Assembly: GCF_946885955.1 (NCBI RefSeq) | Contig: NZ_CAMPHI010000003.1 | Coordinates: 121,474 to 185,473 of the forward strand | Length of the DNA stretch: 64,000 bases | Origin: an uncultured Pseudomonas sp. | Lineage (GTDB): Bacteria; Pseudomonadota; Gammaproteobacteria; Pseudomonadales; Pseudomonadaceae | Reading direction: 5' to 3' | In this document: positions 9,000 through 18,250 of the stretch, in pieces | Position numbering within the stretch: position 1 is the first letter of the stretch | Layout of the letters: every line of letters begins with the position of its first letter | Translations under genes and position numbers: made by a program | The notes under the pieces: model-generated | What the model saw: only the letters and a program-made list of their open reading frames with translations | Database searches by the model: none | What the model was told of the DNA's origin: nothing

Positions 9000-9477
9000 G
9001 AGTCAGCTTTTCCCTGTGCAAAACGCTTTTATACGAGCAACCCGCCGGACCCACAAGCCTGCACTGGCGATGGGCCTGTTGCTTGCGCTGGTTGGCTGCA
9101 GCGGCAGCGCACCGACCAACCTGGGGGTGCAGGATGGCCGCTTGGCGCCCTGCCCGAGTTCGCCCAACTGCGTCAACAGCCAGACCGGCGAAGGTGACCA
9201 GCATATCGCTGCGCTACCGCTCAAAGGTGATCAGGCGCAAACCCAGGCCCTGCTGATCAAGCTGCTGAGCAGCGAGCCGCGGGTCACCCTGGTCGAGCAG
9301 AACCCAGATTATCTGCGCGCGGAATTCGCCAGCAAGCTACTGGGCTTCGTCGACGACGTGGAGTTTCTGATAGGCCCGCAGCATGTCGATGTACGCTCCG
9401 CCTCGCGCCTGGGTTATGCGGACTTCGAGGTCAATCGCAAGCGTATAGAACACTTGCGCCAGCGCATGAGCGAATAG
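8998..9477 (+). CDS. DUF1499 family lipoprotein
   Basis: 159 residues from the first ATG, with the DUF1499 core at about residues 45-157 (LAPCPSSPNCVNSQ, VEFLIGPQHVDVRSASRLGYADFEVN). The signal sequence MGLLLALVGCSG contains a lipobox, LVGC, so this is probably a lipoprotein. Two starts are possible. The ATG at 8998 has GAGAG upstream but overlaps the divergent MOSC start. The ATG at 9070 gives a shorter signal peptide but lacks a good ribosome site. DUF1499 proteins are widespread and their role is not established. Confidence 0.85.
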   Translation: MSQLFPVQNAFIRATRRTHKPALAMGLLLALVGCSGSAPTNLGVQDGRLAPCPSSPNCVNSQTGEGDQHIAALPLKGDQAQTQALLIKLLSSEPRVTLVEQNPDYLRAEFASKLLGFVDDVEFLIGPQHVDVRSASRLGYADFEVNRKRIEHLRQRMSE

Positions 9478-9524
9478 CTTCGCGCCGGCCACCGCCCACC
9501 GGCAGCGGGCGAATCGCATCCGGG

Positions 9525-10460
9525 CTATTCGGCAGACTGGTCCAGGAGCAAACGCTCATGCACCACATCGACCAGCTTGTCGGGCTGGAATTTGGAAAGG
9601 AAGTTATTGCAGCCGACCTTCTTCACCATCGCTTCGTTGAAGCTGCCGGATAGCGAGGTGTGCAGCACCACGTACAGGTCCTTCAGGCGCGGGTCGTTGC
9701 GGATTTCGGTGGTCAGCCGGTAGCCGTCCATTTCCGGCATCTCCGCATCGGTGATCACCATCAGCAGTTTCTCATGCACGTCGATTCCCGAATCGGCCCA
9801 GCCCTTCAGCAGGTTCAGCGCGCGTAGGCCATCGCTGGCCGCGTGGCAGCGCACATCCAGCTGCGCCATGGTGCCCTTGAGTTGGCTCATGGCCACACTG
9901 GAATCGTCCACCAACAGTACTTCGCGCCCCTTGGCGTATTCGAGCAACGGATCGGCGAGCTTCTCCGGGGAAACCTTGGTGCTCATCGGGGTGATTTCCG
10001 CCAGCACCTTCTCCACATCGATGATCTCGACGATCTGCTCGTCGACCTTGGTGATCGCGGTCAGATAGTGCTGGCGCCCGGCGCCGCCCGGCGGGGGCAG
10101 GATGGATTCCCAGTTGAGATTGAGGATGCGGTCGACGCCGCTGACCAGAAAAGCCTGCACCGAACGGTTGTACTCGGTAACGATGATCGTGCTGCGCTCA
10201 TCCGGCACTATCGGGCGCATGCCGATAGCTTGCGAGAGGTCGATCACCGGCAATGTCTGCCCACGCAAATTGACCACCCCGCAGACGAACCGATGACGTT
10301 GCGGCATCAGCGTCAGCTTGGGCATTTGCAGGACTTCCTGCACCTTGAACACGTTGATCGCGAACATCTGCCGCCCCACAAGGCGGAACATCAGTATTTC
10401 CAGGCGGTTCTCACCCACCAATTGGGTGCGTTGATTGACTGAGTCGAGAATGCCGGCCAT
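9525..10460 (-). CDS. cheV: Chemotaxis coupling protein CheV
   Basis: 311 residues. An N-terminal CheW-like domain (about residues 15-160, with VCGVVNLRGQTLPVIDLS) couples receptors to CheA. A C-terminal receiver domain (about 180-305) has acidic residues in LLVDDSS, phospho-acceptor aspartate in VITDAEMPEMDGY and the conserved lysine in NNFLSKF. CheV is a CheW-CheY fusion thought to tune receptor signalling by phosphorylation. AGGAGCG lies before the ATG. It stands alone among non-chemotaxis genes, but a CheC-type operon is only 2 kb away. Confidence 0.95.
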   Translation of the reverse strand: MAGILDSVNQRTQLVGENRLEILMFRLVGRQMFAINVFKVQEVLQMPKLTLMPQRHRFVCGVVNLRGQTLPVIDLSQAIGMRPIVPDERSTIIVTEYNRSVQAFLVSGVDRILNLNWESILPPPGGAGRQHYLTAITKVDEQIVEIIDVEKVLAEITPMSTKVSPEKLADPLLEYAKGREVLLVDDSSVAMSQLKGTMAQLDVRCHAASDGLRALNLLKGWADSGIDVHEKLLMVITDAEMPEMDGYRLTTEIRNDPRLKDLYVVLHTSLSGSFNEAMVKKVGCNNFLSKFQPDKLVDVVHERLLLDQSAE

Positions 10461-10630
10461 TACGCGCTCCTGTTGACTTATCGATATAGCCTAGCAGCCC
10501 GGAGAATCCAGAGCTCGTGAAAAAGGCTCGCGCCAGCTGCCTGAGGCGAGCCGGGCAGCGGGCCTGAATCAGCCAGATCGGCGGTTGATCCATATATCGG
10601 CCGTTGTGTGCGCCGCTGAAGTGCACCCAC

Positions 10631-11557
10631 TCAGACCGCTAGCACCTGTTCGAGGGCATCGCTCAATAGCGGTGACCCGAGTGGAAGGTGCAAACGCAGC
10701 GCCGCCGGGCGCGCACGGAAATGCAACGTCTGACTCGCCAACGGTTCACCGTCGAGATTGAAATCCAGGCCATCCGGCACATCCACTTTCAACCATGGCA
10801 GACGGGCGCTAAGCGCAACGCTCTGCAGGCCATTGATCCCGCCGGAGAGCAGGGTGCGCAAGGTGCCGACGACATCCTCGGCGGCCGGCACTATGCAGAT
10901 GTCCAGCAGGCCGTCGTCAATCTGCGCATGGGGACATAGCAGGTGCCCACCGCCGGCCTGGCGACCATTGCCCACGCCCAATGCGAGAAATTCGCCCTGC
11001 CAGCTGAAATCCGGCCCGCTGAAGCGACCAAAAGCCGAGCGCACGTCGGCGAAACGGGTCAAGCCGGTCAGCAGGTATGCTGCGCCGCCGAGTACCCGCT
11101 TGAGCTCTTCCGAGGTATTGGCAGTAATCTGCGCACCGAAGCCGCCGGTTGCCATATTCAGAAAGACCCGACCCTCGACCTCGCCCAGGTCGATGCGTTG
11201 CGCGGGCCTGTCCAGCAGCGCCAACGCCTCGTCCGGATTCAGCGGAATACCCGCCGCAGTGGCGAAATCATTGGCGGTGCCCAGAGGTAATAGGGCCAAG
11301 CTGGCTTCGCGCCCCGAGCGGGCGATGGCCTCGGCTACATCGCGCAAGGTGCCATCGCCACCACCGGCGATCAGCGTCGGGTAGCCCGCCTGCAACGCCT
11401 CATCGACCAGACGCCCGGCGTCCCCGGCCTCCCAGGTCAGCCGCACCGCCAGATCCCAGCCCTGCTCGCGCCTTGCGGCCACCGCGGCGCGCACCTCGGT
11501 ATTCAAAGCCTGCTTACCATGCAGAATCAAAAACGCTCTACGCTCACCCATGTCCAT
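10631..11557 (-). CDS. Diacylglycerol kinase-family lipid kinase (YegS-like)
   Basis: 308 residues. The catalytic nucleotide-binding motif GGGDGT appears in LIAGGGDGTLRDVAEAI near residue 65, followed by LALLPLGTANDFA and a C-terminal beta-sandwich typical of the family. YegS-type enzymes phosphorylate phosphatidylglycerol or diacylglycerol at the inner membrane face. The start MDMGERRAFLIL at 11557 has GGAG 8 bases upstream; a 48-codon upstream extension in the same frame is discarded. It corresponds in order to the lipid kinase gene near the slt-MOSC block of other Pseudomonas. Confidence 0.92.
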   Translation of the reverse strand: MDMGERRAFLILHGKQALNTEVRAAVAARREQGWDLAVRLTWEAGDAGRLVDEALQAGYPTLIAGGGDGTLRDVAEAIARSGREASLALLPLGTANDFATAAGIPLNPDEALALLDRPAQRIDLGEVEGRVFLNMATGGFGAQITANTSEELKRVLGGAAYLLTGLTRFADVRSAFGRFSGPDFSWQGEFLALGVGNGRQAGGGHLLCPHAQIDDGLLDICIVPAAEDVVGTLRTLLSGGINGLQSVALSARLPWLKVDVPDGLDFNLDGEPLASQTLHFRARPAALRLHLPLGSPLLSDALEQVLAV

Positions 11558-11750
11558 GCCATCTCCGTCACTACATCGATAATGCAGACAATGGCCGCGC
11601 ATTTTTGTCGCGGTTGTGCGGCCCGCAGCGTCGCTTACTCCAGCAAAACATCTACTAAATAGATAATTAACAGCATAATTATCGCGTTTTATATCGACCA
11701 AATCTGATCAATCATGGACTCACGATTCTTCCGATTCAATGAGGTCGCCC

Positions 11751-12449
11751 ATGATCGACGTACGCCCATTTGCCGGACTCGGCAACGCCAACCATGGCTG
11801 GCTGAACGCCCGCCATCATTTTTCCTTTGCTGGTTACCATGACTCGCAGCGCATGAACTGGGGGCGACTGCGGGTATGGAACGACGATGAGATCGCCCCT
11901 CATAGCGGCTTTGCGACCCATCCTCACCACGATATGGAAATCATCACCTATGTGCGCCAAGGCGCCATCACCCACAAGGACAGCCTGGGCAACCAGGGCC
12001 GCACGGAGGCCGGTGACGTCCAGGTCATGAGCGCCGGGACAGGTATCGCCCATAGTGAATTCAACCTCGAGGACACCACGACCCGGCTGTTCCAGATATG
12101 GATAGAACCTGACCAGACCGGCTTGCCGCCATCCTGGGGCGCCAGGCCGTTCCCCAGGGGTGAGCGTGCTGGTGGTTTCGTCACCCTCGCCAGCGGTCAC
12201 GCCGAAGACCAAGACGCCCTGCCGATCCGAGCCAATGCTCGGCTGGCGGCAGCCACCCTGCAAGCAGGACAAAGCACCCGCTATACCCTGGATAAAGCCC
12301 ACAAGGCCTACCTGGTGGCAGCGAGTGGCTCGTTCGAAATCAACGGTATCAAAGCCAATGCGCGCGACGGCGTGGCCGTAAGCGAACTCGAGGTTCTGCA
12401 CATAACGGCACTCGAAGACAGTGAACTGGTACTGGTCGAGGTCGCCTGA
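11751..12449 (+). CDS. Pirin family protein (quercetin 2,3-dioxygenase-like)
   Basis: 232 residues, bicupin fold. The metal-binding residues are visible in FATHPHHDMEIITYV and further on in GTGIAHSEFN, matching the His-His-His-Glu site of bacterial pirins such as YhhW. Bacterial pirins can act as quercetinases in vitro; their physiological role is mostly redox or stress sensing. ATG at 11751 follows GAGG 9 bases upstream and starts MIDVRPF; an ATG 12 bases earlier lacks this spacing. The upstream region (11630-11720) is AT-rich and is a likely promoter zone. Confidence 0.92.
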   Translation: MIDVRPFAGLGNANHGWLNARHHFSFAGYHDSQRMNWGRLRVWNDDEIAPHSGFATHPHHDMEIITYVRQGAITHKDSLGNQGRTEAGDVQVMSAGTGIAHSEFNLEDTTTRLFQIWIEPDQTGLPPSWGARPFPRGERAGGFVTLASGHAEDQDALPIRANARLAAATLQAGQSTRYTLDKAHKAYLVAASGSFEINGIKANARDGVAVSELEVLHITALEDSELVLVEVA

Positions 12450-12479
12450 CGGTTGGAGGCGACGGCCTTCAGCCGTTGC

Positions 12480-13808
12480 CTAGGTACTCGCCTCGCTCCG
12501 TTCCTGCGGCTGCACTTGCGGCAGCCATACGGTGAATGTCGAACCCTGGCCGAGTTCGCTCTCAACCTCCAGACGGCCATTGTGTTTGCTGACGATGCTG
12601 TAGGACACCGATAGACCCAGCCCGGTGCCCTGCCCGACCGGCTTGGTGGTAAAAAACGGATCGAACAGGCGCGTAAGATGCTCCGGGTCGATCCCGCTAC
12701 CGCTATCGCGTACCCGCACGAATACCCAGTCGTCCTTGGTGCCGGTTTCCAGCCAGATGGTGCCCTGCTGCACGATGGCATGGGCGGCGTTGATGATCAG
12801 GTTCATGAACACCTGATTGAGCTGCGAACCAAGGCACTCGACCTCGGGCAGCTCGCCGTAGTTCTTGACCACCTCGGCCTTGAATTTGATCTCGTTCCAG
12901 ATCACGTTCAGGGTGCTGTCGAGGCCCTTGTGCAGGTCGGTCTTCTGCCAGTCGCCGGAATCGATATGGGAAAAGTCGCGTAAGTCCTGAACGATCTGCT
13001 TGACCCGTTCCAGGCCCTGCCGCGATTCACGCACCAGATCGGCCATGTCGCTGCGCAGAAAATCGTAATCGAGGGTCTGATTGGCCTGCTCCAGTCGCGT
13101 GCGCAACGCCTGGTCCTGATGCTCGGCCGCCACTGTCTGATAGGTCTCGATCAGGCGGAACAGATCCTCCACATAGCGTTCCAGGCTGCTGAAGTTGGAA
13201 TAGACGTAACCCACCGGGTTGTTGATTTCATGAGCCACGCCAGCAGCCAGCTGACCGATGGCCGCCATTTTTTCCGACTGCAGCAATTGCGCCTGGGCAT
13301 CTTCGAGTTTGTGAATCAGGCGCGCCTGTTCGCTTTTTTCCTCTTGCAGGAGCTCGTTGAGGCGTTCGAGTTCCAGATGCTGGGCCGCGGTCTCGGTCGC
13401 ATCGGCAATGGTCAGGCACACGTACTTGACGCTGCCCGAAGCCTCGACCATCGGCGAAAAGGTACAGTTCTGATACATCATCTCGCTCAAGCCGGTGATG
13501 GGCCGACTACCGGAGAAATTGAACAGATGCGGGCGTTGCTGCCAGGAGGTGAATGCCAGGTTCTGCAAGGCGAAAACCCCGTCGACCTTCTTCTCGACCC
13601 AGAGCCTGGGCAACTCCGGGAAAATATCGAATAGCAGCCGCCCTCTCACCTCGGCGCTGTCCTTGCCGCTGTGGATCACCATGAAGTCGTTCCAGAACGC
13701 CACCCGGTAGTCGCTATCGAGTAACAACACTCCGAGATTAATGCTTTGCAATACCTCCACTAACTCTGCGGGTAGTACTTCTCCTGAAGTTCCTGAGGCA
13801 GACGTCAT
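12480..13808 (-). CDS. PAS-domain sensor histidine kinase
   Basis: 442 residues, cytosolic (no membrane segment). An N-terminal PAS domain (about residues 15-140) is followed by a coiled coil (about 145-182) and the dimerisation helix with phospho-acceptor His193 in GVAHEINNPVGY. The C-terminal ATPase domain has the N-box (NLIINAAHAI), DSGSGI and GTGLGLSVSYSIV. It is the last gene of an operon with a CheC-type phosphatase and a CheY-like receiver, so it most likely phosphorylates that receiver. The ligand of the PAS domain is unknown. AAGG lies before the ATG. Confidence 0.9.
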   Translation of the reverse strand: MTSASGTSGEVLPAELVEVLQSINLGVLLLDSDYRVAFWNDFMVIHSGKDSAEVRGRLLFDIFPELPRLWVEKKVDGVFALQNLAFTSWQQRPHLFNFSGSRPITGLSEMMYQNCTFSPMVEASGSVKYVCLTIADATETAAQHLELERLNELLQEEKSEQARLIHKLEDAQAQLLQSEKMAAIGQLAAGVAHEINNPVGYVYSNFSSLERYVEDLFRLIETYQTVAAEHQDQALRTRLEQANQTLDYDFLRSDMADLVRESRQGLERVKQIVQDLRDFSHIDSGDWQKTDLHKGLDSTLNVIWNEIKFKAEVVKNYGELPEVECLGSQLNQVFMNLIINAAHAIVQQGTIWLETGTKDDWVFVRVRDSGSGIDPEHLTRLFDPFFTTKPVGQGTGLGLSVSYSIVSKHNGRLEVESELGQGSTFTVWLPQVQPQERSEAST

Positions 13809-13862
13809 CTCGCATCCTTATTCAGATGATGGTGTACCCATCTGGATCGCGGCAGGCCGCAG

Positions 13863-14480
13863 TCAAATATCGCTCAACACCTGGTCGATCACCTCGATAA
13901 CGGTGTTCACGGTGTCTTCGGCGATGCACACCAGCAAATCGCAATAGAAACTATGGGTTGCCACTTCGAAATGGATTTCCAGCACCAGCGCCTGATGCCC
14001 GCGCAACTCCTGGGAGCCGAGAACCTCCTGCAACGAGCGGCCGCGCGAGAGCATCGATGGCGAGCCGTAACTGACCTTGATCTCGATCTGCTGGGCCAGA
14101 CCGTTGATGCAGGCGCCGGTAAGGATATTGGTCACATCCAGCATCAGCTCGTCCTGAATGCTACCGTGCTCCACGCCCTCGTAGCCCATCAGCCCGGCAA
14201 GCTGTTCGGCACCATTCTCGCCGAAGCACACCATCACCTCGCCGCGCAGCCGGCCGAGGAAGGACTGACGGGTGATGACCGCCGGCTGACCGGCGATCAT
14301 CAGCTGATCGAGCAAGCTGGTGTTGGTCACGTCGGCGGGATGAATGCGCGGCACAGACAGCGTGACGAAGGTTTCGGTCAAGCGAGCCAGGCGATCGGCA
14401 GCCTGGCCCATAGCCACGTTCATCAGTTCCTGTAAGGCGTCGCGTTGGTCTTCGCTTAGGTTTGCCAATTGAGTGCTCAT
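13863..14480 (-). CDS. CheC-type phosphatase of phosphorylated receiver proteins
   Basis: 205 residues. Two copies of the CheC active-site pattern are visible. The first is D14-x3-E18-x2-N21-x22-P44 and fits the consensus exactly. The second is E111-x3-D115-x2-N118-x22-P141 and keeps the spacing with acidic swaps. CheC proteins remove phosphate from CheY-type receivers. The gene begins only 2 bases after the receiver gene ends and is followed by a histidine kinase, so the substrate is probably that receiver. CheC is unusual next to a non-CheA kinase. The family call comes from the motifs; the pairing is inferred. Confidence 0.88.
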   Translation of the reverse strand: MSTQLANLSEDQRDALQELMNVAMGQAADRLARLTETFVTLSVPRIHPADVTNTSLLDQLMIAGQPAVITRQSFLGRLRGEVMVCFGENGAEQLAGLMGYEGVEHGSIQDELMLDVTNILTGACINGLAQQIEIKVSYGSPSMLSRGRSLQEVLGSQELRGHQALVLEIHFEVATHSFYCDLLVCIAEDTVNTVIEVIDQVLSDI

Positions 14481-14482
14481 TC

Positions 14483-14842
14483 CTACACCAGCCCTATTTC
14501 ATACAAAGCCGCTTGCATGGCCTCGGGGGTGATGGGTTTCTTCACAAAGGCCGCCGCGCCGAGTTCACGCACTCGTTGCTGAGCCTGGGGTTGAATATCG
14601 GCACTGATAACGATGACCACAGCGTTGGCATCCTCGCGTTTGAGTTGCTCCAACGTGCGAAAACCGTCCATTACCGGCATAGTCAGGTCGAGAAAGATTA
14701 CCTCGGCATGCCCCGCATGATAAGCCGCCAATGCTTCTTCGCCATTGGCCGCCTGAGTTATCTGTGCATCCAAATCCGCCGGCAGGGCTTTCATCACCAG
14801 TTTCCGCGACATGGCTGAATCGTCCACTATGAGTATCTTCAA
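14483..14842 (-). CDS. Single-domain response regulator (CheY-like)
   Basis: 119 residues, receiver domain only. The acidic pair is at D7-D8, the phospho-acceptor is Asp52 (IFLDLTMPVMDG), Ser80 replaces the usual Thr, and Lys101/Lys102 precedes the conserved Pro. There is no output domain, so the phosphorylated form must act by binding another protein, as CheY does. The start is TTG at 14842, the only one that gives the full domain (L/M-K-I-L-I-V-D-D), with AGAGGA 8 bases upstream. It is the first gene of the receiver-CheC-kinase operon. Confidence 0.9.
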   Translation of the reverse strand: MKILIVDDSAMSRKLVMKALPADLDAQITQAANGEEALAAYHAGHAEVIFLDLTMPVMDGFRTLEQLKREDANAVVIVISADIQPQAQQRVRELGAAAFVKKPITPEAMQAALYEIGLV

Positions 14843-14892
14843 GCTGGCGTTCCTCTAACTCTTATTGGTTTTGTACAGGGTTTCCACGTCCT

Positions 14893-14914
14893 GCGCCGGG
14901 CTCCAGCCCGGCGC
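14893..14914. repeat. Strong hairpin in the leader of the receiver-CheC-kinase operon
   Basis: GCGCCGGGCT-CC-AGCCCGGCGC, a perfect 10-bp inverted repeat about 50 bases before the TTG start of the receiver gene. It may be a leader hairpin or terminator-like element, but no U-tract follows on the minus strand. Confidence 0.5.
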
Positions 14915-15081
14915 TCGCGGCGGACGCGCGCACCATCCTATAACGACTTTAGACGACCACGTCGAGTTCGGCCTGCATGATTAGGGTTTTTTCGACCACA
15001 ACGGTATGAACGGCATGCCCGCGCAGAGCGCGCCGTAGAGTGATAGCCGGCCAGCGACAAGCCCAGCGGTTGTTCGCCGTG

Positions 15082-16641
15082 CTAGGCTGGATAGCCGGTG
15101 ATCTGGCGGATCTTGCGGTACAGCGGCTTGAGTTGCCGGTACATGCGCTGATAGACCTCGCGGTACAACGACTCGTAGATTCGTTGTGCCTCGGGATTCG
15201 GCTCGAATACCCGGCCGACCCGGGTCATGGCCGCGATCGCCGCAGGGAAATCTGGATACAGGCCGAGGCCGACGGCGCAATCGATGGCGGCGCCCAGCCC
15301 CGAGGTTTCGTAGACATGCGGGCGCTCGGCCGGCAGGCCGAATATATCGGCGGTCAGTTGCATCGCCGCATCGCTCTGCGAACCGCCGCCGGACACGCGC
15401 AGACGGGTGATCTTGCTGCCGGAGCGCTTTTCGATCTGCTCCTTGCCCTGGCGCAGCGCGTAGGCCAGCCCCTCGAGAATCGCGCGGTAGATATGTGCGC
15501 GGGTATGCACGTCGCCAAAGCCGATGATCGAACCCTTGGCCTCCAGGCCCGGCTCGCGAATACCCGGCGACCAGTAAGGTTGCAGGATCAGGCCCATGGA
15601 ACCCGGCGGCACCGAGTCGACCAGTTCGTCGAACAATGCCTCCGGCTCGACGCCCAGTTCGGCGGCGCGCTGCATCTCGCGCAAGCCGAACTCCTGCTTG
15701 AACCAGCTGACCATCCAGAAGCCGCGATAGATCATCACTTCGGTGTTGAAACGATCGGGGATCGCCGCCGGATACGGCGGAATCAGCGGAATGGTTTCCA
15801 GATACTGGCGCCGCGTGGTGTTGATGGTCGCAGTGGTGCCGTAGGACAGGCAGGCCGTGTGCGGCTCCAGCACACCGGCGCCGAGCACCTCGCAGGCTTT
15901 GTCGGCACCGGCGGCGATCAGCGGCAGTCCTTCGGGAATGCCGGTGTGTGCGCTGGCGGCTGCGGTGATGCTGCCCAGCAACTCTCCAGGCTTGCACAGC
16001 TCGGGCAATTGCGTGCGGCGCACCGGCATCGCCTGCCATTTCCAATCGCTGGCCCTGGCCCATTGCAGGCGTTTGTAGTCGAACGGCAGATAGGCCACGC
16101 AGCAGCCCACGGAGTCGACGAAACGGCCGCACAAGCGATGCGTGAGAAAGCCGGAGAGCAGCAGCACCTTGTCGGTTTGCGCCCATATCTCGGGCTGGTT
16201 CTGGGCGATCCAGTTGACCTCGGCCTGGGCCCGAAAGTGATCGACGGTTTGCTCCACGCCGAGCAGCTTGAACAGCCAACCCCAAGGCCCCTTGATCGAA
16301 CCCCGGACTTCTGCGCGGCGCTGATCGAGCCAGAGGATGGCCGGCCGTAGCGGTTTACCCATGGCGTCGACATTGATCAGGGTGCCGCGCTGAGTGGTCA
16401 AGGACACGCCTTTGATCAGACTGCGGTCGATGTCGACCTGCGCCCACAGGCGCCGGCAAGCTTCGCCAAGGCTGGCCCAGTAATAGTCCGGGTCCTGCTC
16501 GGCCCAACCGGGTTGCTTGGAGTAGTAGGCCTCGAGTTCCACCTTGCCCTTGCCGACCAGGTTGCCCTGCAGGTCGAACAACAGCGCGCGTACGCTCTGG
16601 GTGCCGTTGTCGATGGCCAACAGGTAGCTTTGTTCGCTCAA
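15082..16641 (-). CDS. FGGY-family carbohydrate kinase
   Basis: 519 residues. The N-terminal FGGY domain begins [16 protein letters not shown], and the C-terminal ATPase half has [22 protein letters not shown], both typical of sugar and polyol kinases. The start is inferred as TTG at 16641 ([12 protein letters not shown] follows), because GGAAGGA lies 7 bases upstream and no ATG or GTG fits; the frame continues upstream only as overlap with the next gene. It is the third gene after an AGPS-like flavoprotein and a GlpD-like dehydrogenase. That context suggests it phosphorylates glycerol or another polyol, but the substrate is not shown. Confidence 0.9.
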   Translation of the reverse strand: MSEQSYLLAIDNGTQSVRALLFDLQGNLVGKGKVELEAYYSKQPGWAEQDPDYYWASLGEACRRLWAQVDIDRSLIKGVSLTTQRGTLINVDAMGKPLRPAILWLDQRRAEVRGSIKGPWGWLFKLLGVEQTVDHFRAQAEVNWIAQNQPEIWAQTDKVLLLSGFLTHRLCGRFVDSVGCCVAYLPFDYKRLQWARASDWKWQAMPVRRTQLPELCKPGELLGSITAAASAHTGIPEGLPLIAAGADKACEVLGAGVLEPHTACLSYGTTATINTTRRQYLETIPLIPPYPAAIPDRFNTEVMIYRGFWMVSWFKQEFGLREMQRAAELGVEPEALFDELVDSVPPGSMGLILQPYWSPGIREPGLEAKGSIIGFGDVHTRAHIYRAILEGLAYALRQGKEQIEKRSGSKITRLRVSGGGSQSDAAMQLTADIFGLPAERPHVYETSGLGAAIDCAVGLGLYPDFPAAIAAMTRVGRVFEPNPEAQRIYESLYREVYQRMYRQLKPLYRKIRQITGYPA

Positions 16642-16657
16642 GACGCAATCCTTCCGC

Positions 16658-18250
16658 TTATTCGAAATGCCCCTCCGGCAGGCTGTAACAGCGCCGCCAG
16701 AGGTCGAGGTAATTCTGTTCTTCCCGCTGCCAGCGCTCGTCGCTCCAGCCCAGGCGCGCCTGGCAGAGTGTGCGAATCTGCGGTAATTCGGCGGCGCCGC
16801 CATCGGCCAGCAATAGCCCGAGCCGGGTACGCCGCAGCAGGAGATCGTCCAGGTGCAACACCAACTCGCGCTGCGCAGCCCAGGCCAATTCCGCCCATAA
16901 GGTGTTGCTGCCGGCGACGCTGGCGTGGCCGAGCTCATCCACGAGCAGCAGGAATTCGGGTAAAGCACGACCGTAGCGGCCCAGCAGACGCCGTTGCCGA
17001 GCGGGGCTGAGCGTGACCATCGCGGGCGCGACGCAGGGCGCGAAAGTGGCGTCATCGCGGTTATCCAGCGGGCGGCCGAGAAAACCCGCACAGGCTTGCA
17101 GTACTTCCAGGGCCAGCAGGCGAAAGGTGGTCAGTTTGCCCCCGGCCAGGGTCACGCAGCCCGGTTCAACCCATAGCGCATGCTCGCGTTTTTCGTCCGA
17201 TGGCTTGCGCCCCTCGACACCGTCGCTGACCACCGGCCTGACCCCGGCCCAGGTCGACAGCACATCGTCTGCTTTAATCGCCGCGGCCGGGAATTGCTGG
17301 GCACAGGCGGCCAATAGGTAGTCGAGTTCAGCGCTGCTGATTCGCGCGTCCTGATCCAGCGGCTGGTCATGATCCAGGTCGGTGGTGCCCACCACGGTCG
17401 CCCCTTCCCAAGGGAAGACGAACACCGGACGTTGGTCCGCGGGGTGCATAAAGCTCAAGGCATGGGCCACAGGCAGGCGCCAGGCCGGTAACAGTAAATG
17501 GCTGCCGCGCAGCGGGCGGATATGCTCGGGGCCAGTTTTCTTGCGCAGGCGATCCGCCCAGGCCCCGGTGGCCTGAGCCACAACGCGGCTATGCAGGGTA
17601 TAACGCTGGCCACTTTCGCGGTCCTCGGCGAGCACACCGACGACCCGACCGTTATCGCGCAGCAGTTCGACCACGCGCATGCCGTTAAGCGCTTCGCCGC
17701 CGTCCGCCCGCGCTTCGTTCAGTACTCGCAACACCAGGCGCGCATCGTCGGTCACCGCATCGAAGAAACGCGTGCCGCCGAGCAGTCCGTCTTCCTTCAG
17801 ACCGGGCACCAGATAACGCAGCTGCGGCAATGCATGGAACAGATGATTGCGCTTGCCGGCCAGGGCGTCATACAGCGCCAGCAGCCCACCGAAAACCTTA
17901 GGCCCGGGAAAGCCGCCCTGGTAGTGCGGCATCAGGAAACTCAGGGGTTCCACCAGACCGGGCGCCTCCTGCAGCAAACGCTGGCGCTCGCGCACCGCAT
18001 CACGGGTCAGGCCGAGTTGGCCCTTGGCGATATAGCGCAGGCCACCGTGCACCATCTTCGACGAGCGGCTGGAAGTACCCCAGGCGAAGTCCCGCTGTTC
18101 CAGCAGCAGACATTTCCAGCCGCGGCGCGCGGCTTCGCGCAGAATACCGGCGCCGCTGATACCGCCGCCGATCACCAGCAGATCCCAGTCCTGGGCCGCC
18201 AGTTCGGGCAATGCGCGAGCGCGCCAGGCGGCATTCCAGACGCTGTTCAT
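16658..18250 (-). CDS. FAD-dependent glycerol-3-phosphate dehydrogenase-like protein (GlpD family)
   Basis: 530 residues. The N-terminal FAD fold has the dinucleotide motif [21 protein letters not shown]. It is followed by [17 protein letters not shown], the GlpD family signature. The C-terminal cap domain completes the usual length (about 500-530). GlpD oxidises sn-glycerol 3-phosphate to dihydroxyacetone phosphate at the inner membrane and passes electrons to quinone. The start codon overlaps the stop of the upstream AGPS-like gene (ATGA, 18247-18250), showing translational coupling. This is likely a second GlpD paralogue, since the classical glp operon is not nearby. Confidence 0.92.
   Translation of the reverse strand: MNSVWNAAWRARALPELAAQDWDLLVIGGGISGAGILREAARRGWKCLLLEQRDFAWGTSSRSSKMVHGGLRYIAKGQLGLTRDAVRERQRLLQEAPGLVEPLSFLMPHYQGGFPGPKVFGGLLALYDALAGKRNHLFHALPQLRYLVPGLKEDGLLGGTRFFDAVTDDARLVLRVLNEARADGGEALNGMRVVELLRDNGRVVGVLAEDRESGQRYTLHSRVVAQATGAWADRLRKKTGPEHIRPLRGSHLLLPAWRLPVAHALSFMHPADQRPVFVFPWEGATVVGTTDLDHDQPLDQDARISSAELDYLLAACAQQFPAAAIKADDVLSTWAGVRPVVSDGVEGRKPSDEKREHALWVEPGCVTLAGGKLTTFRLLALEVLQACAGFLGRPLDNRDDATFAPCVAPAMVTLSPARQRRLLGRYGRALPEFLLLVDELGHASVAGSNTLWAELAWAAQRELVLHLDDLLLRRTRLGLLLADGGAAELPQIRTLCQARLGWSDERWQREEQNYLDLWRRCYSLPEGHFE

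Noticed and set aside
10461..10500. FliA-type promoter before cheV
   Set aside because: ATCGATAA resembles the -10 element but no TAAAG-type -35 stands at the right distance.
14981..16350. Frames of more than 430 codons on both strands over the FGGY kinase
   Set aside because: They lie on or opposite the FGGY gene in other frames and show no motif.
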